A stretch of 64,000 bases of DNA, from the NCBI RefSeq assembly GCF_900106955.1, contig NZ_FNNI01000007.1, positions 62,001 through 126,000 of the forward strand. The letters are read 5' to 3'. Below are positions 1 through 7,376 of this stretch, piece by piece. The stretch's first letter is position 1. Every line of letters starts with the position of its first letter. Source of the DNA: Aidingimonas halophila (GTDB taxonomy: Bacteria; Pseudomonadota; Gammaproteobacteria; Pseudomonadales; Halomonadaceae). The notes under the pieces were generated by a model, which saw only the letters and a program-made list of their open reading frames with translations, was not told the origin of the DNA and did no database searches. The translations under genes were made by a program, and so were the position numbers.

Positions 1-1
1 T

Positions 2-826
2 AACAGGGATTTGACTGCACGCTGTGCCGACTGGTTGGCGCGACATCGGAAAGGCACTCAGCAGCATGTGGCGTGTCTCGATCTCGGCTCCGGTGCCGGT
101 GCCAATCCCGCCTATCTGGCGCCCAGGTTACCGGGGCCACAGTCCTGGTGCTTGGTCGATAACGATGTCAGCTTGTTGCCGACGGCCGAGAAACGTGGCC
201 GCTCGCTACACGATGCCGGTAACCGGCCCATTCGTCTGTCCACAACGGTCCGTGACTTGCGGGAGCTGCGCCACGATCCACTGGCACTGGACGATCTGGT
301 GGCGGTTGCCGACCTGGTGACCGCATCGGCCCTGTTCGATCTGGTCTCTCACTCTTGGGTTGCTCGCCTGGCCGATGCCTGTGCGCGCCACGATGCGTCG
401 GTACTTTTCACTCTCAGCATCGATGGTGACTGGGCGTTTACCGAGGCGGGCCAGCGCCTCGCGATTTCACCGGAAGATGACTGGATACGCGAGACCCTGG
501 CGGTTCATCAGTATCGTGACAAAGGCTTCGGGCCGGCTCTGGGAGGTGATGCGCCGACAAGGCTGGCTCAGATATTCAGCGCCCGAGGATACCGAGTATG
601 GAAACGGCCGAGCCCCTGGATTCTGCGCCCCGAACAGCCCGAGTCGATACCGCTGGCGTTGGCGATGATCCAAGGGTGGGCGATGGCAGTGGAGGAACAG
701 TGCCCTGATACAGCCGATCGTGTTCGCGCCTGGCACCGCGATCGTCATGATGCCTTGACCGCCGGGACATTGGGGCTGATGGTCGGCCACAGGGACCTGT
801 TCGCCATCGCTGGGGACGGGGAGTGA
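2..826 (+). CDS. Class I SAM-dependent methyltransferase (5' end outside window)
   Basis: The reading frame is open to the left window edge, and the first codons (NRDLTARCADWL) look like the inside of a methyltransferase N-terminus, so the true start lies upstream. A TTG at 11 is the only start codon near the edge and has no good ribosome site. The nucleotide-binding motif I, LDLGSGAGAN, is followed by an acidic strand end (CLVDNDVSLL), as in class I Rossmann methyltransferases that bind S-adenosylmethionine. The substrate is unknown. The stop overlaps the next start (GTGATCATG around 822-831), so it is translationally coupled to the flippase-like gene. That flippase and the RibD/RibA-like neighbours suggest it methylates a small metabolite, which is inference. 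Confidence 0.8.
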   Translation, partial: NRDLTARCADWLARHRKGTQQHVACLDLGSGAGANPAYLAPRLPGPQSWCLVDNDVSLLPTAEKRGRSLHDAGNRPIRLSTTVRDLRELRHDPLALDDLVAVADLVTASALFDLVSHSWVARLADACARHDASVLFTLSIDGDWAFTEAGQRLAISPEDDWIRETLAVHQYRDKGFGPALGGDAPTRLAQIFSARGYRVWKRPSPWILRPEQPESIPLALAMIQGWAMAVEEQCPDTADRVRAWHRDRHDALTAGTLGLMVGHRDLFAIAGDGE

Positions 827-2673
827 TCATGGCTTGGCAGCGTCTGTTGCGGATCGTGCTCAGCCTGGTGGTGCTGATAGGCCTGGCCTGGTGGCTGGAT
901 CTGGCAGCGATCGCTGCTGAGGTGCAGCGACTGGACCCGCTGTGGCTGTTGCTGGGACTGATGCTTTCCGTGCCGCAGATGTGGCTGTCGGCCTGGCGTT
1001 GGCGTCTGACCGCTCGGGCACTGGGATTGAGGCTGGTCTGGCGACGGGCGCTGGGTGACTACTATCTGGCAACCTTCCTCAATCAGGTGTTACCCGGTGC
1101 GGTACTGGGCGATGCGGCCCGGGCCTGGCGTCACGCCCGAGCCAGTGGTATGGCAGGCGGCGCCTGGCGGGCGGTGATCATCGAGCGGCTGTCGGGACAG
1201 CTCGTGATGCTGTTGGCGCTGGTGCTGGCCCTGGCACTGTCGCCGCTCTGGCATGAGGCCCTTGGCCGCGTGACGGGGTCGTTGTCGATGAGTATCGAGT
1301 GGCTGGTGGCGGGGAGCGTCATCATTGGCGGAACGGTCGCCTTTCATCGCCACCATGTACGTTGCCCCGCCGCGATTCGCACGCTGGTTCACGACTGCCG
1401 ACGCGCACTACTCGTCGACCGAATCTGGCGTCGCCAGTTACCGGCGTCCGTGCTGGTGATCGCCACTTATGCCCTGATCTTCGTCTGCGCGGCCCGCGCC
1501 ATTGGCAACGACCTGCCGACGACCTCCCTGCTGGCGCTGGTGCCTCCGGTACTGTTGGCGATGCTGATTCCGCTCTCGGTGGCCGGCTGGGGGTGGCGTG
1601 AAGGTGCCGCTGCGTTGGTCTGGAGCAGCGTCGGGTTACCGGCGGCACAGGGTGTGGCCATCTCGCTCAGCTATGGCGTACTGGTGTGGCTGGCGAGCCT
1701 GCCGGGGATGCTGTGTCTCATATCGCGTCGACGCACCTCGTCAGCCATGCAGCGGCGTCCGGAACGCGATGTCGAAGAGAGTGTCGTCACCGCAGTCGAA
1801 ACGTCGCAGCGTAGGGCGGCGGGCCTGGTCCAGCGTATCGATGGGGGCGAGACGCAATCCTGTCTCGCCGGAACCGATCAACAGCGGCGCGACCAGCAGG
1901 TGAAGGCGGTCGAGTGCATCGGTATCGATGAAGCGCGAGACCGTCTCGGCGCCGCCCTCGATCAGCACGCGCGGGTTTCCCCGTTCCACCAGTCGCGAAA
2001 GCAGCGCAGGTGGCATGACATCACCGGGCGCGTCGGCAATCACCAACCGTTCGACATGGTCGCCGATGCCGGCGGCGGGCTTCGCCCAGGCGCCGACTGC
2101 ATGCAGGGTGGGGGCGCTGTCATCCTGGAACACGCGAGAGGAGGCTGGTGCCCGGGCATTGGGGTCGAGCACGACACGGACGGGATGGCGCCCTTCGACA
2201 TGTCGTACCGTCAACAGCGGGTCGTCGGCCACGACGGTGCCGACGCCAACGACCACGGCGTCGACCAATGCCCGCAAACGGTGGAGATGCGTGCGTCCTT
2301 CCAGGCCGTTGATGTAATGAGAATGGCCGGTGACGGTAGCGATTCGACCATCGAGACTCTGCCCGAGCTGGGCGATAGCGACATTCCCCGGCGGTATCAC
2401 CACCGGGAGCAGGCAGTCGAGCAGTTGCCGGGCAGACGCATCGACATGGCCGGCGAATTGCCATCCTTGAGCATCGACTCGCAGGGCGTGGCCCGTGGTC
2501 TCCCGGCACAGGGCCGTAGCGCCACGGATATCTCCATCACGGATACGTTGCAGGCAGGTCCAGGCGAGGCTGTCGTCGAGCGGGGGCAGGGCCATGGGAT
2601 CTCCAAGTCGTCTTCGCCAGCCAATCATGGAATACCCCATCGTCGACGTCGATGGGCAGACAGCGAGGAATGA
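823..2673 (+). CDS. Lysylphosphatidylglycerol synthase TM-domain (UPF0104) flippase-like protein with run-on C-terminus
   Basis: The first ~305 residues form a multi-helix membrane protein of the UPF0104/LPG synthetase transmembrane family. Features include WLDLAAIAAEVQRLDPLWLL near the N-terminus, FLNQVLPGAVLGDAARAWR around residue 85, and a last helix ending in LPGMLCLISRR. Family members normally stop soon after this helix. Here the frame stays open for another ~310 codons to 2673, and those codons are the exact in-register antisense of the RibD-like gene (1741-2595). The tail has no membrane or domain character and is rich in charged residues and Gln. Either the stop codon was lost by mutation or there is a frameshift near 1735. 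The likely role is movement of an isoprenoid- or lipid-linked product across the inner membrane; the substrate is unknown. Confidence 0.7.
   Translation: MIMAWQRLLRIVLSLVVLIGLAWWLDLAAIAAEVQRLDPLWLLLGLMLSVPQMWLSAWRWRLTARALGLRLVWRRALGDYYLATFLNQVLPGAVLGDAARAWRHARASGMAGGAWRAVIIERLSGQLVMLLALVLALALSPLWHEALGRVTGSLSMSIEWLVAGSVIIGGTVAFHRHHVRCPAAIRTLVHDCRRALLVDRIWRRQLPASVLVIATYALIFVCAARAIGNDLPTTSLLALVPPVLLAMLIPLSVAGWGWREGAAALVWSSVGLPAAQGVAISLSYGVLVWLASLPGMLCLISRRRTSSAMQRRPERDVEESVVTAVETSQRRAAGLVQRIDGGETQSCLAGTDQQRRDQQVKAVECIGIDEARDRLGAALDQHARVSPFHQSRKQRRWHDITGRVGNHQPFDMVADAGGGLRPGADCMQGGGAVILEHARGGWCPGIGVEHDTDGMAPFDMSYRQQRVVGHDGADANDHGVDQCPQTVEMRASFQAVDVMRMAGDGSDSTIETLPELGDSDIPRRYHHREQAVEQLPGRRIDMAGELPSLSIDSQGVARGLPAQGRSATDISITDTLQAGPGEAVVERGQGHGISKSSSPANHGIPHRRRRWADSEE
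1741..2595 (-). CDS. Stand-alone RibD C-terminal (pyrimidine reductase) domain protein
   Basis: This 284-residue protein carries the NADPH-dependent reductase fold of RibD. It begins near residue 68 with NVAIAQLGQSLDGRIAT, continues through VVGVGTVVADDPLLTVR, and reaches VLIEGGAETVSRFI near the C-terminus. It lacks the N-terminal zinc deaminase domain of full RibD (no HAE...PCxxC); a ~65-residue N-terminal segment of unknown role replaces it. The start ATG at 2595 is preceded by GGAG five bases upstream; an upstream GTG at 2682 has no such site. It is divergent from ribA across ~80 bp. In riboflavin synthesis this domain reduces the ribosyl group of the aminopyrimidine. Clustered with a RibA paralogue, a methyltransferase and a flippase, it may serve a side pathway rather than vitamin supply. 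Confidence 0.85.
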   Translation of the reverse strand: MALPPLDDSLAWTCLQRIRDGDIRGATALCRETTGHALRVDAQGWQFAGHVDASARQLLDCLLPVVIPPGNVAIAQLGQSLDGRIATVTGHSHYINGLEGRTHLHRLRALVDAVVVGVGTVVADDPLLTVRHVEGRHPVRVVLDPNARAPASSRVFQDDSAPTLHAVGAWAKPAAGIGDHVERLVIADAPGDVMPPALLSRLVERGNPRVLIEGGAETVSRFIDTDALDRLHLLVAPLLIGSGETGLRLAPIDTLDQARRPTLRRFDCGDDTLFDIAFRTPLHG

Positions 2674-2676
2674 GTC

Positions 2677-3804
2677 ATGCACCAGGTCGAGCGAGCCATT
2701 TTCGATATCCGGCGAGGGTTGCCCATCGTACTCCAGGGTCAGGCGGGAGAGTATGTGTTGGTCCAGCCCCTCGAGGAGGTGACCGAGTCACAGTTGAATG
2801 ACCTGGTGACCCTGGCAGGTGAGGCCCCCGGCCTGGTGCTCAGCCGTCATCGTCTGGCGTTGCTGCAGTCATCGGAGGATGCCGAGCCCGGTCGGTTGCC
2901 TTTGACGATGGCTGCGGCCCGCAATCGGCATTACCTGTATGAGTTGGCGGTCGGAGCCAATATGTCAGTGTCGGCGGTGAATGAACGGTCATCAACCGCG
3001 ACAGCGTCGGCCGAGCCGGCCAGTCAGGCGGATCGGACCGCGCTGGCGTTGATGCGACAGGCCTTGTTGATTCCCGCCGCGCTGACGGCGCATGTGCCGG
3101 CATCGCAGCGTGCCGTCGTCGATGCCAGGATCGCTGACGGTACCCTGCTGGCGGTACCGGTCGAACAGGCGGCACGCTGTGCGGATGCCTCCGGCGGTCG
3201 CCTCAAACGGGTCAGCGAGGCACGGGTGCCGCTTGCCGAGTCGCCGGACAGTCGGTTCATCCTCTTCCGCGAAGCGGATGGCCTGCGTGAGCATGTCGCC
3301 GTATTGATTGGCCAACCGACTTCCTGGTCGTCGGTAGTGCCGTTACGCCTGCACTCGGCGTGTCTGACCGGCGACCTGTTCGGTAGCCTGCGTTGCGACT
3401 GCGGGGAGCAGTTGCGCAATGCCGTGGCCGACATCCACGCCATGGGAGGTGGAGTGCTGCTCTACCTGGCGCAGGAAGGGCGGGGTATCGGCCTGAGCAA
3501 CAAGCTGCGTGCCTACGCACTTCAGGATATCGGGCACGATACCGTGGATGCCGATCAGATCCTTGGATTCGGCGATGATGAGCGCGGTTACCAGGTCGCG
3601 GTGGATATTCTGAACCAGCTGGCGATTCAACGAGTGCAGCTGCTGACCAACAACCCGTTGAAGATGGCCGCCCTGAGCGAGGCCGGAATCGAGGTTATCG
3701 GCCGGCAGGCCGTTTATGGGCGATTGACCGATCACAACCACCGTTATCTCAGTACCAAGGCCGATCGGGGGGGACATTGGCTGGACGATGTCTTCAGCGG
3801 CTAG
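2677..3804 (+). CDS. ribA: GTP cyclohydrolase II with degenerate RibB-like N-terminus
   Basis: The C-terminal half is GTP cyclohydrolase II, which opens GTP to 2,5-diamino-6-ribosylamino-pyrimidinone phosphate, formate and pyrophosphate. The zinc ligands are in place (C229, C240, C242 in CLTGDLFGSLRCDCG), as are the catalytic loop YLAQEGRGIGLSNK and the LLTNNPLKM signature. The N-terminal ~180 residues sit where RibB (DHBP synthase) lies in bifunctional RibBA. However, the RibB acidic active-site run (DDEDREN) is missing, so that half is probably structural. Neighbours are the divergent RibD reductase-domain gene and, convergently overlapping by 11 bp, a creatininase-family gene. This is a RibA homologue with confidence; whether it feeds riboflavin or another GTP-derived product is unresolved. 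Confidence 0.88.
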   Translation: MHQVERAIFDIRRGLPIVLQGQAGEYVLVQPLEEVTESQLNDLVTLAGEAPGLVLSRHRLALLQSSEDAEPGRLPLTMAAARNRHYLYELAVGANMSVSAVNERSSTATASAEPASQADRTALALMRQALLIPAALTAHVPASQRAVVDARIADGTLLAVPVEQAARCADASGGRLKRVSEARVPLAESPDSRFILFREADGLREHVAVLIGQPTSWSSVVPLRLHSACLTGDLFGSLRCDCGEQLRNAVADIHAMGGGVLLYLAQEGRGIGLSNKLRAYALQDIGHDTVDADQILGFGDDERGYQVAVDILNQLAIQRVQLLTNNPLKMAALSEAGIEVIGRQAVYGRLTDHNHRYLSTKADRGGHWLDDVFSG

Positions 3805-4606
3805 GCCCGATTACCGTCACCATGCCATGCCATGCCATGGCATGCGTATCGATCAAGACCTTGGCGAGTCGTTCGGCATAGTGGGTGGTCAGTCGTTCGC
3901 CCAACGCTTGAGATGCGAAGTGAGTATCGCCAACGACGCCGCCGGAATGGAGATCTTCCGCGAGCCAGGCGAAGGCCGCGTCGCCTTCCGGCCCCACCAG
4001 GTAGCCTTGCCGTTCCAGCGTCTCGCCGCTGGAAGTGGGGCTACCCAGGTGGTCGTGACGCACCTCGTGCGGCGCCAGATGCATCATCAACGAGGTTTCC
4101 AGCGCGCCTCCGTGCAGTCCGTGACGGTGCTCTTCGGCCGGTAGCCAGTCCGGGGGCGTCCAGTGCATGTACTGGGCCTTCACCACCAGCATGCCGTGCC
4201 GACGACGCAGCGCCAGGGCCGCGATATCCATGATGGCCTTGTTGCCGCCATGAGCGTTGAACAGCACCAGTCGTTCGAGGCCGGCGCGAGCGACGGCAGC
4301 TCCATAGGCTTCCAGCGTTGCGATGGCGGTGTCTGCCGGTAGGCTCAGAGTGCCGGGGAAGTCCAGGTGTTCGTCGCTGGCGCCGACAACGATCGTCGGT
4401 AGACGCACCACTGGCAATGACGTTGGGAAATGAGTGGTGGCGGCCTCGAGCAAGCCGTCGGCAATATCGCTATCGGTCGACAGTGGCAGATGACTACCAT
4501 GCTGTTCGATCGCTCCCAACGCCAGGACGGCGACACTTTCCGCGGGGAGTGCCCGGATCTCTGTGGTGGTCAGCGCCTGCCAGTCGAGGAATCGCGGCTC
4601 GCTCAT
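3794..4606 (-). CDS. Creatininase-family amidohydrolase
   Basis: This 270-residue protein belongs to the creatininase/creatinine amidohydrolase fold, a metal-dependent hydrolase of cyclic or acyclic amides. Visible motifs are LALGAIEQHGSHLPLSTD near residue 28, with the metal-binding Glu/His/Asp, and LFNAHGGNKAIMDI near residue 113. Family members include creatininase, the archaeal formamidopyrimidine deformylase ArfB that acts just after GTP ring opening, and MftE. Because the gene converges with ribA, a deformylase or amidase acting on a GTP-derived pyrimidine is an attractive guess, but not proven. Its start overlaps the FkbM methyltransferase stop by 4 bp (ATGA), making it the last gene of the opgG-opgH-fkbM unit. 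The last codons include a CATGC pentamer run. Confidence 0.8.
   Translation of the reverse strand: MSEPRFLDWQALTTTEIRALPAESVAVLALGAIEQHGSHLPLSTDSDIADGLLEAATTHFPTSLPVVRLPTIVVGASDEHLDFPGTLSLPADTAIATLEAYGAAVARAGLERLVLFNAHGGNKAIMDIAALALRRRHGMLVVKAQYMHWTPPDWLPAEEHRHGLHGGALETSLMMHLAPHEVRHDHLGSPTSSGETLERQGYLVGPEGDAAFAWLAEDLHSGGVVGDTHFASQALGERLTTHYAERLAKVLIDTHAMAWHGMVTVIGPSR
3821..3845. repeat. Pentamer tandem repeat (CATGC-like, five units)
   Basis: Five consecutive 5-bp units (CATGC three times, CATGG, CATGC) lie inside the last ~12 codons of the creatininase-family gene. They encode the His/Met/Ala/Trp-rich stretch THAMAWHGM. A pentamer is out of phase with codons, so gain or loss of one unit would change the C-terminus. 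Confidence 0.7.
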
Positions 4607-5424
4607 GGGTTCTCCTTATCGGGGCATATCCACGTGTTGTCGTTGCGCAATCGGGCATAGAGGTCGCCCGACGCCAGTCCGTCAGCGCCCTGATCGAGCC
4701 AGGCTTGCACTCGCTGGGCTGTCTGCCATTCATGCCACTTGAAACGACGCGCTTCACCGGCAACCACGTTGTATTCATAGCCCCCCAGGCTTTCAAGCCG
4801 GTTCACGCAAGTCAGTGCGATATCCAGTGCGCCGGCCACGAATTCGACCGACAGTGCCGGCAGCGGCCGGCTGAGCCCGGCCAGTACCTGGTCTTCGAAG
4901 CCCTCCACGTCGATCTTGCAGAAGGCCGGCACGCCCTGTTCATCGATCAGAGTATCCAATGTGGTCACCGTTATCGTCACGGTGTCATCCCACCGGATGT
5001 GCCGAAAGCCTTTGTTGTCCCGGGCCAGGGTATCGCGCCAGCGATTGGCCAGCGTGGATACGGTAGGCGTGGCGAGGCTGAGCGATAAGGAAGCCTCTCC
5101 CGGCATCGCACCGGCGGCCTTGGCGATCAGAGTGATGTCTCGTTGGTGGCCGAGCAGGCGATTGAACCAGCGAAACAAGTGGGGCTGGGGTTCAAGGGCA
5201 ACGACGCGGGCGCCCAGGCCGGCAAAAGCGGCGCTGCGGTCACCGAGATGGGCGCCGATATCGAAAGCCAGGTCGCCCGGCCTGAGGAACTCGCCATACA
5301 GCCGACGCAGGCCACGCTGGCGGCCGGGACGCCAATAAATGATCAGCGATCGGGCGAGACCGATGCTGCGCCGGCATCGGGCCTTCCACGGCTGTAGGGG
5401 GGTAGCGTGACGCGACAGATTCAT
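4603..5424 (-). CDS. FkbM-family SAM methyltransferase in the glucan operon
   Basis: This 273-residue protein has the FkbM layout. There is a SAM-binding motif LAFDIGAHLGDRSAAFAGLG near residue 52 followed by VVALEPQP, then FCKIDVEGFEDQVLAGL near residue 170, the family hallmark. FkbM enzymes usually O-methylate sugar or polyketide hydroxyls. Its start overlaps the opgH stop by 4 bp (ATGA), and its own stop overlaps the next start by 4 bp. It is therefore co-translated with the osmoregulated periplasmic glucan synthase. A natural reading is that it methylates glucan backbones or their precursor on the cytoplasmic side. That is inference; no signal peptide or membrane segment is visible. Confidence 0.85.
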   Translation of the reverse strand: MNLSRHATPLQPWKARCRRSIGLARSLIIYWRPGRQRGLRRLYGEFLRPGDLAFDIGAHLGDRSAAFAGLGARVVALEPQPHLFRWFNRLLGHQRDITLIAKAAGAMPGEASLSLSLATPTVSTLANRWRDTLARDNKGFRHIRWDDTVTITVTTLDTLIDEQGVPAFCKIDVEGFEDQVLAGLSRPLPALSVEFVAGALDIALTCVNRLESLGGYEYNVVAGEARRFKWHEWQTAQRVQAWLDQGADGLASGDLYARLRNDNTWICPDKENP

Positions 5425-7376
5425 GAGGACCCCCGGCGTTTCAGGGTGTTCTCAAAACGTGGTGTCCTTGCGTTCTTGTCGATACGTCCCCAGGCCTGGA
5501 CTGGCATGTGACCATGGGACTCGATCGGTGGTGGTGCCGGTGTGGCATGCGGTGTCACGCAAGACACCGATATATCGGTCAGTCGTTGCAGGACCGATGC
5601 CGGTTCGGTCTCGCCGGGAACGCTTAGCCAGCCCCGTCCGGCGAGTGCGAGTCCCCAGCGGTCCTGACCGCTGAGATAGGTCAAGGGGGCTGCCATCACC
5701 AATCCGCCCCAGACCGGTGTCAGCCACCAGAAGAAGGCGGGTGTCCACCAGTGAGTGGCCAGCGCCCATATAGCGCCGAGTAGCGTTGCCGGCCAGGTGT
5801 GTCGCCACGCCTCCCGCCAGGCCATGTGACTGGAGTCGCGAATCTGGCTGCTCCAGTCGACATGAAAGCCGGCCAAAACGCTGATGACGAAGCGGCTGTG
5901 CCAGACCATCATTATCGGCGCAATCATCACCGCGAAGCCCATTTCCAGTAGTGCGCTGAACAACAGTCGAGAACGTCCGCCGAACGCGTCTGGGCGTCGG
6001 GACATGGCCAATACGATACCCAACAGCTTGGGCAACAGCAGCAGCGCTAGCGTGATACCCAGCAGGGGGACGACGATCCAGGGCGTCGATTCGGGCCAAT
6101 CAGGGAAGAGTTGATAGCCGGTGCGAAAGAACCGGTGTTCATCGACCGTCTGCAGTAGCGCCTCGCCGCTGCTCATGATCAGCATCAGCATCCACAGTAG
6201 CGAGGAAATATAGGCGAGGGCACCGAACAGGAAATGCAACCGGCTCATGAGGTGCCAGCCACGTTGCGGGAGTAGCCGCAAGTGCTGAAGATTGCCCTGA
6301 CTCCAGCGGCGGTCGCGTTTGGCATAGTCGACCAGGTTGGCCGGCACCTCTTCAAAACTGGCTGTCAGGTAGGGGTCGAGCAGGACACGCCAGCCGGCAC
6401 GCCGCAACAGGGCGGCTTCAACGAAATCGTGGCTGAGAATGTCGCCGCCCAGCGGTGGTCGACCGGAGAGGCGAGGCAGACCACAGTGTGCCATGAACGC
6501 CTGGACTCGCAGGATGGCATTGTGACCCCAGTAATTGGCGGCGTCTCCCTGCCAGAAGCTTTGTCCGGTTGCCAGCATGGGACTGTAAAGCGCGGCGGCA
6601 AACTGGTTGACACGCCCGAAAGCGGTACGTTGTCGAACCGGGATCGGTACCGTCTGTATCAGGCCGACATCCGGATTGGCCTGCAACGAACGAGCCAATG
6701 ATACCAGGGTGGCGCCTCCCATGAGGCTGTCGGCGTCGAGTACGATCATGGCATCATAGCGGTGACCCCAGCGTCGGCAGAAGTCGGCCAGGTTGCCGGC
6801 CTTGCGGCCCTGATTGTCGTCCCGCCGACGATAGTGAACCGATAATGCACCGGCAAGTCGCTGCTGCAGTCCGGCGATGGCCCGCTGTTCGTTCTGCACG
6901 GTGACCGGATCCTGGCTGTCGCTCAGCACGAAGGCCTCGAAAAGAGAGGCATCATCGCCCTGTGCCAGCAGATCCCGGCATGTGGCCTCGAGACCCGCCA
7001 CGACCCGTTGTGGAGACTCTTCATGAATCGGCATGACCAACACGGTTTGCAGGGTCAACGGCGTCTTGCCGGTCTCCTGTGTCGCCAGGCGACGTAGGGA
7101 TAGGGGGTCGCGTCGACACAGCTGTAACAAAAAACCGGCCACGGCATGCCAGAATGCCGTCACGATCCAACCGAACGTGATCACGAACAGCGCCAGGATG
7201 GCCCACTGCAGCGGCGTGATGCCATTGGTGTGCAACACATGGAACATCGTCCAGCCCGCCAGCACGGTACTGGTCACGGTCAACAGAATGAACAGTAGTC
7301 GCCTCACCGCCTGCCAGGGAACGGTCGTCGGAGCGGCGTTGCCGGTGTCATTCGGACTCGTCGGGGTACCAGACAT
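5421..7376 (-). CDS. opgH: Osmoregulated periplasmic glucan glucosyltransferase OpgH
   Basis: OpgH/MdoH is an inner-membrane family 2 glycosyltransferase that polymerises UDP-glucose into beta-1,2 glucan and passes it to the periplasm. The 651-residue protein has two N-terminal helices (residues ~25-90). The catalytic domain starts at TVLVMPIHEE and contains DADSLMGG (~214-221) and the product-binding RDRRWSQGN near residue 355. Several membrane helices follow. It is shorter than the E. coli enzyme (~850 residues), mainly through a shorter N-terminus, as in many gammaproteobacteria. It overlaps the opgG 3' end by 29 bp in another frame and the FkbM gene by 4 bp, implying tight coupling of all four genes. 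Confidence 0.95.
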   Translation of the reverse strand: MSGTPTSPNDTGNAAPTTVPWQAVRRLLFILLTVTSTVLAGWTMFHVLHTNGITPLQWAILALFVITFGWIVTAFWHAVAGFLLQLCRRDPLSLRRLATQETGKTPLTLQTVLVMPIHEESPQRVVAGLEATCRDLLAQGDDASLFEAFVLSDSQDPVTVQNEQRAIAGLQQRLAGALSVHYRRRDDNQGRKAGNLADFCRRWGHRYDAMIVLDADSLMGGATLVSLARSLQANPDVGLIQTVPIPVRQRTAFGRVNQFAAALYSPMLATGQSFWQGDAANYWGHNAILRVQAFMAHCGLPRLSGRPPLGGDILSHDFVEAALLRRAGWRVLLDPYLTASFEEVPANLVDYAKRDRRWSQGNLQHLRLLPQRGWHLMSRLHFLFGALAYISSLLWMLMLIMSSGEALLQTVDEHRFFRTGYQLFPDWPESTPWIVVPLLGITLALLLLPKLLGIVLAMSRRPDAFGGRSRLLFSALLEMGFAVMIAPIMMVWHSRFVISVLAGFHVDWSSQIRDSSHMAWREAWRHTWPATLLGAIWALATHWWTPAFFWWLTPVWGGLVMAAPLTYLSGQDRWGLALAGRGWLSVPGETEPASVLQRLTDISVSCVTPHATPAPPPIESHGHMPVQAWGRIDKNARTPRFENTLKRRGSS

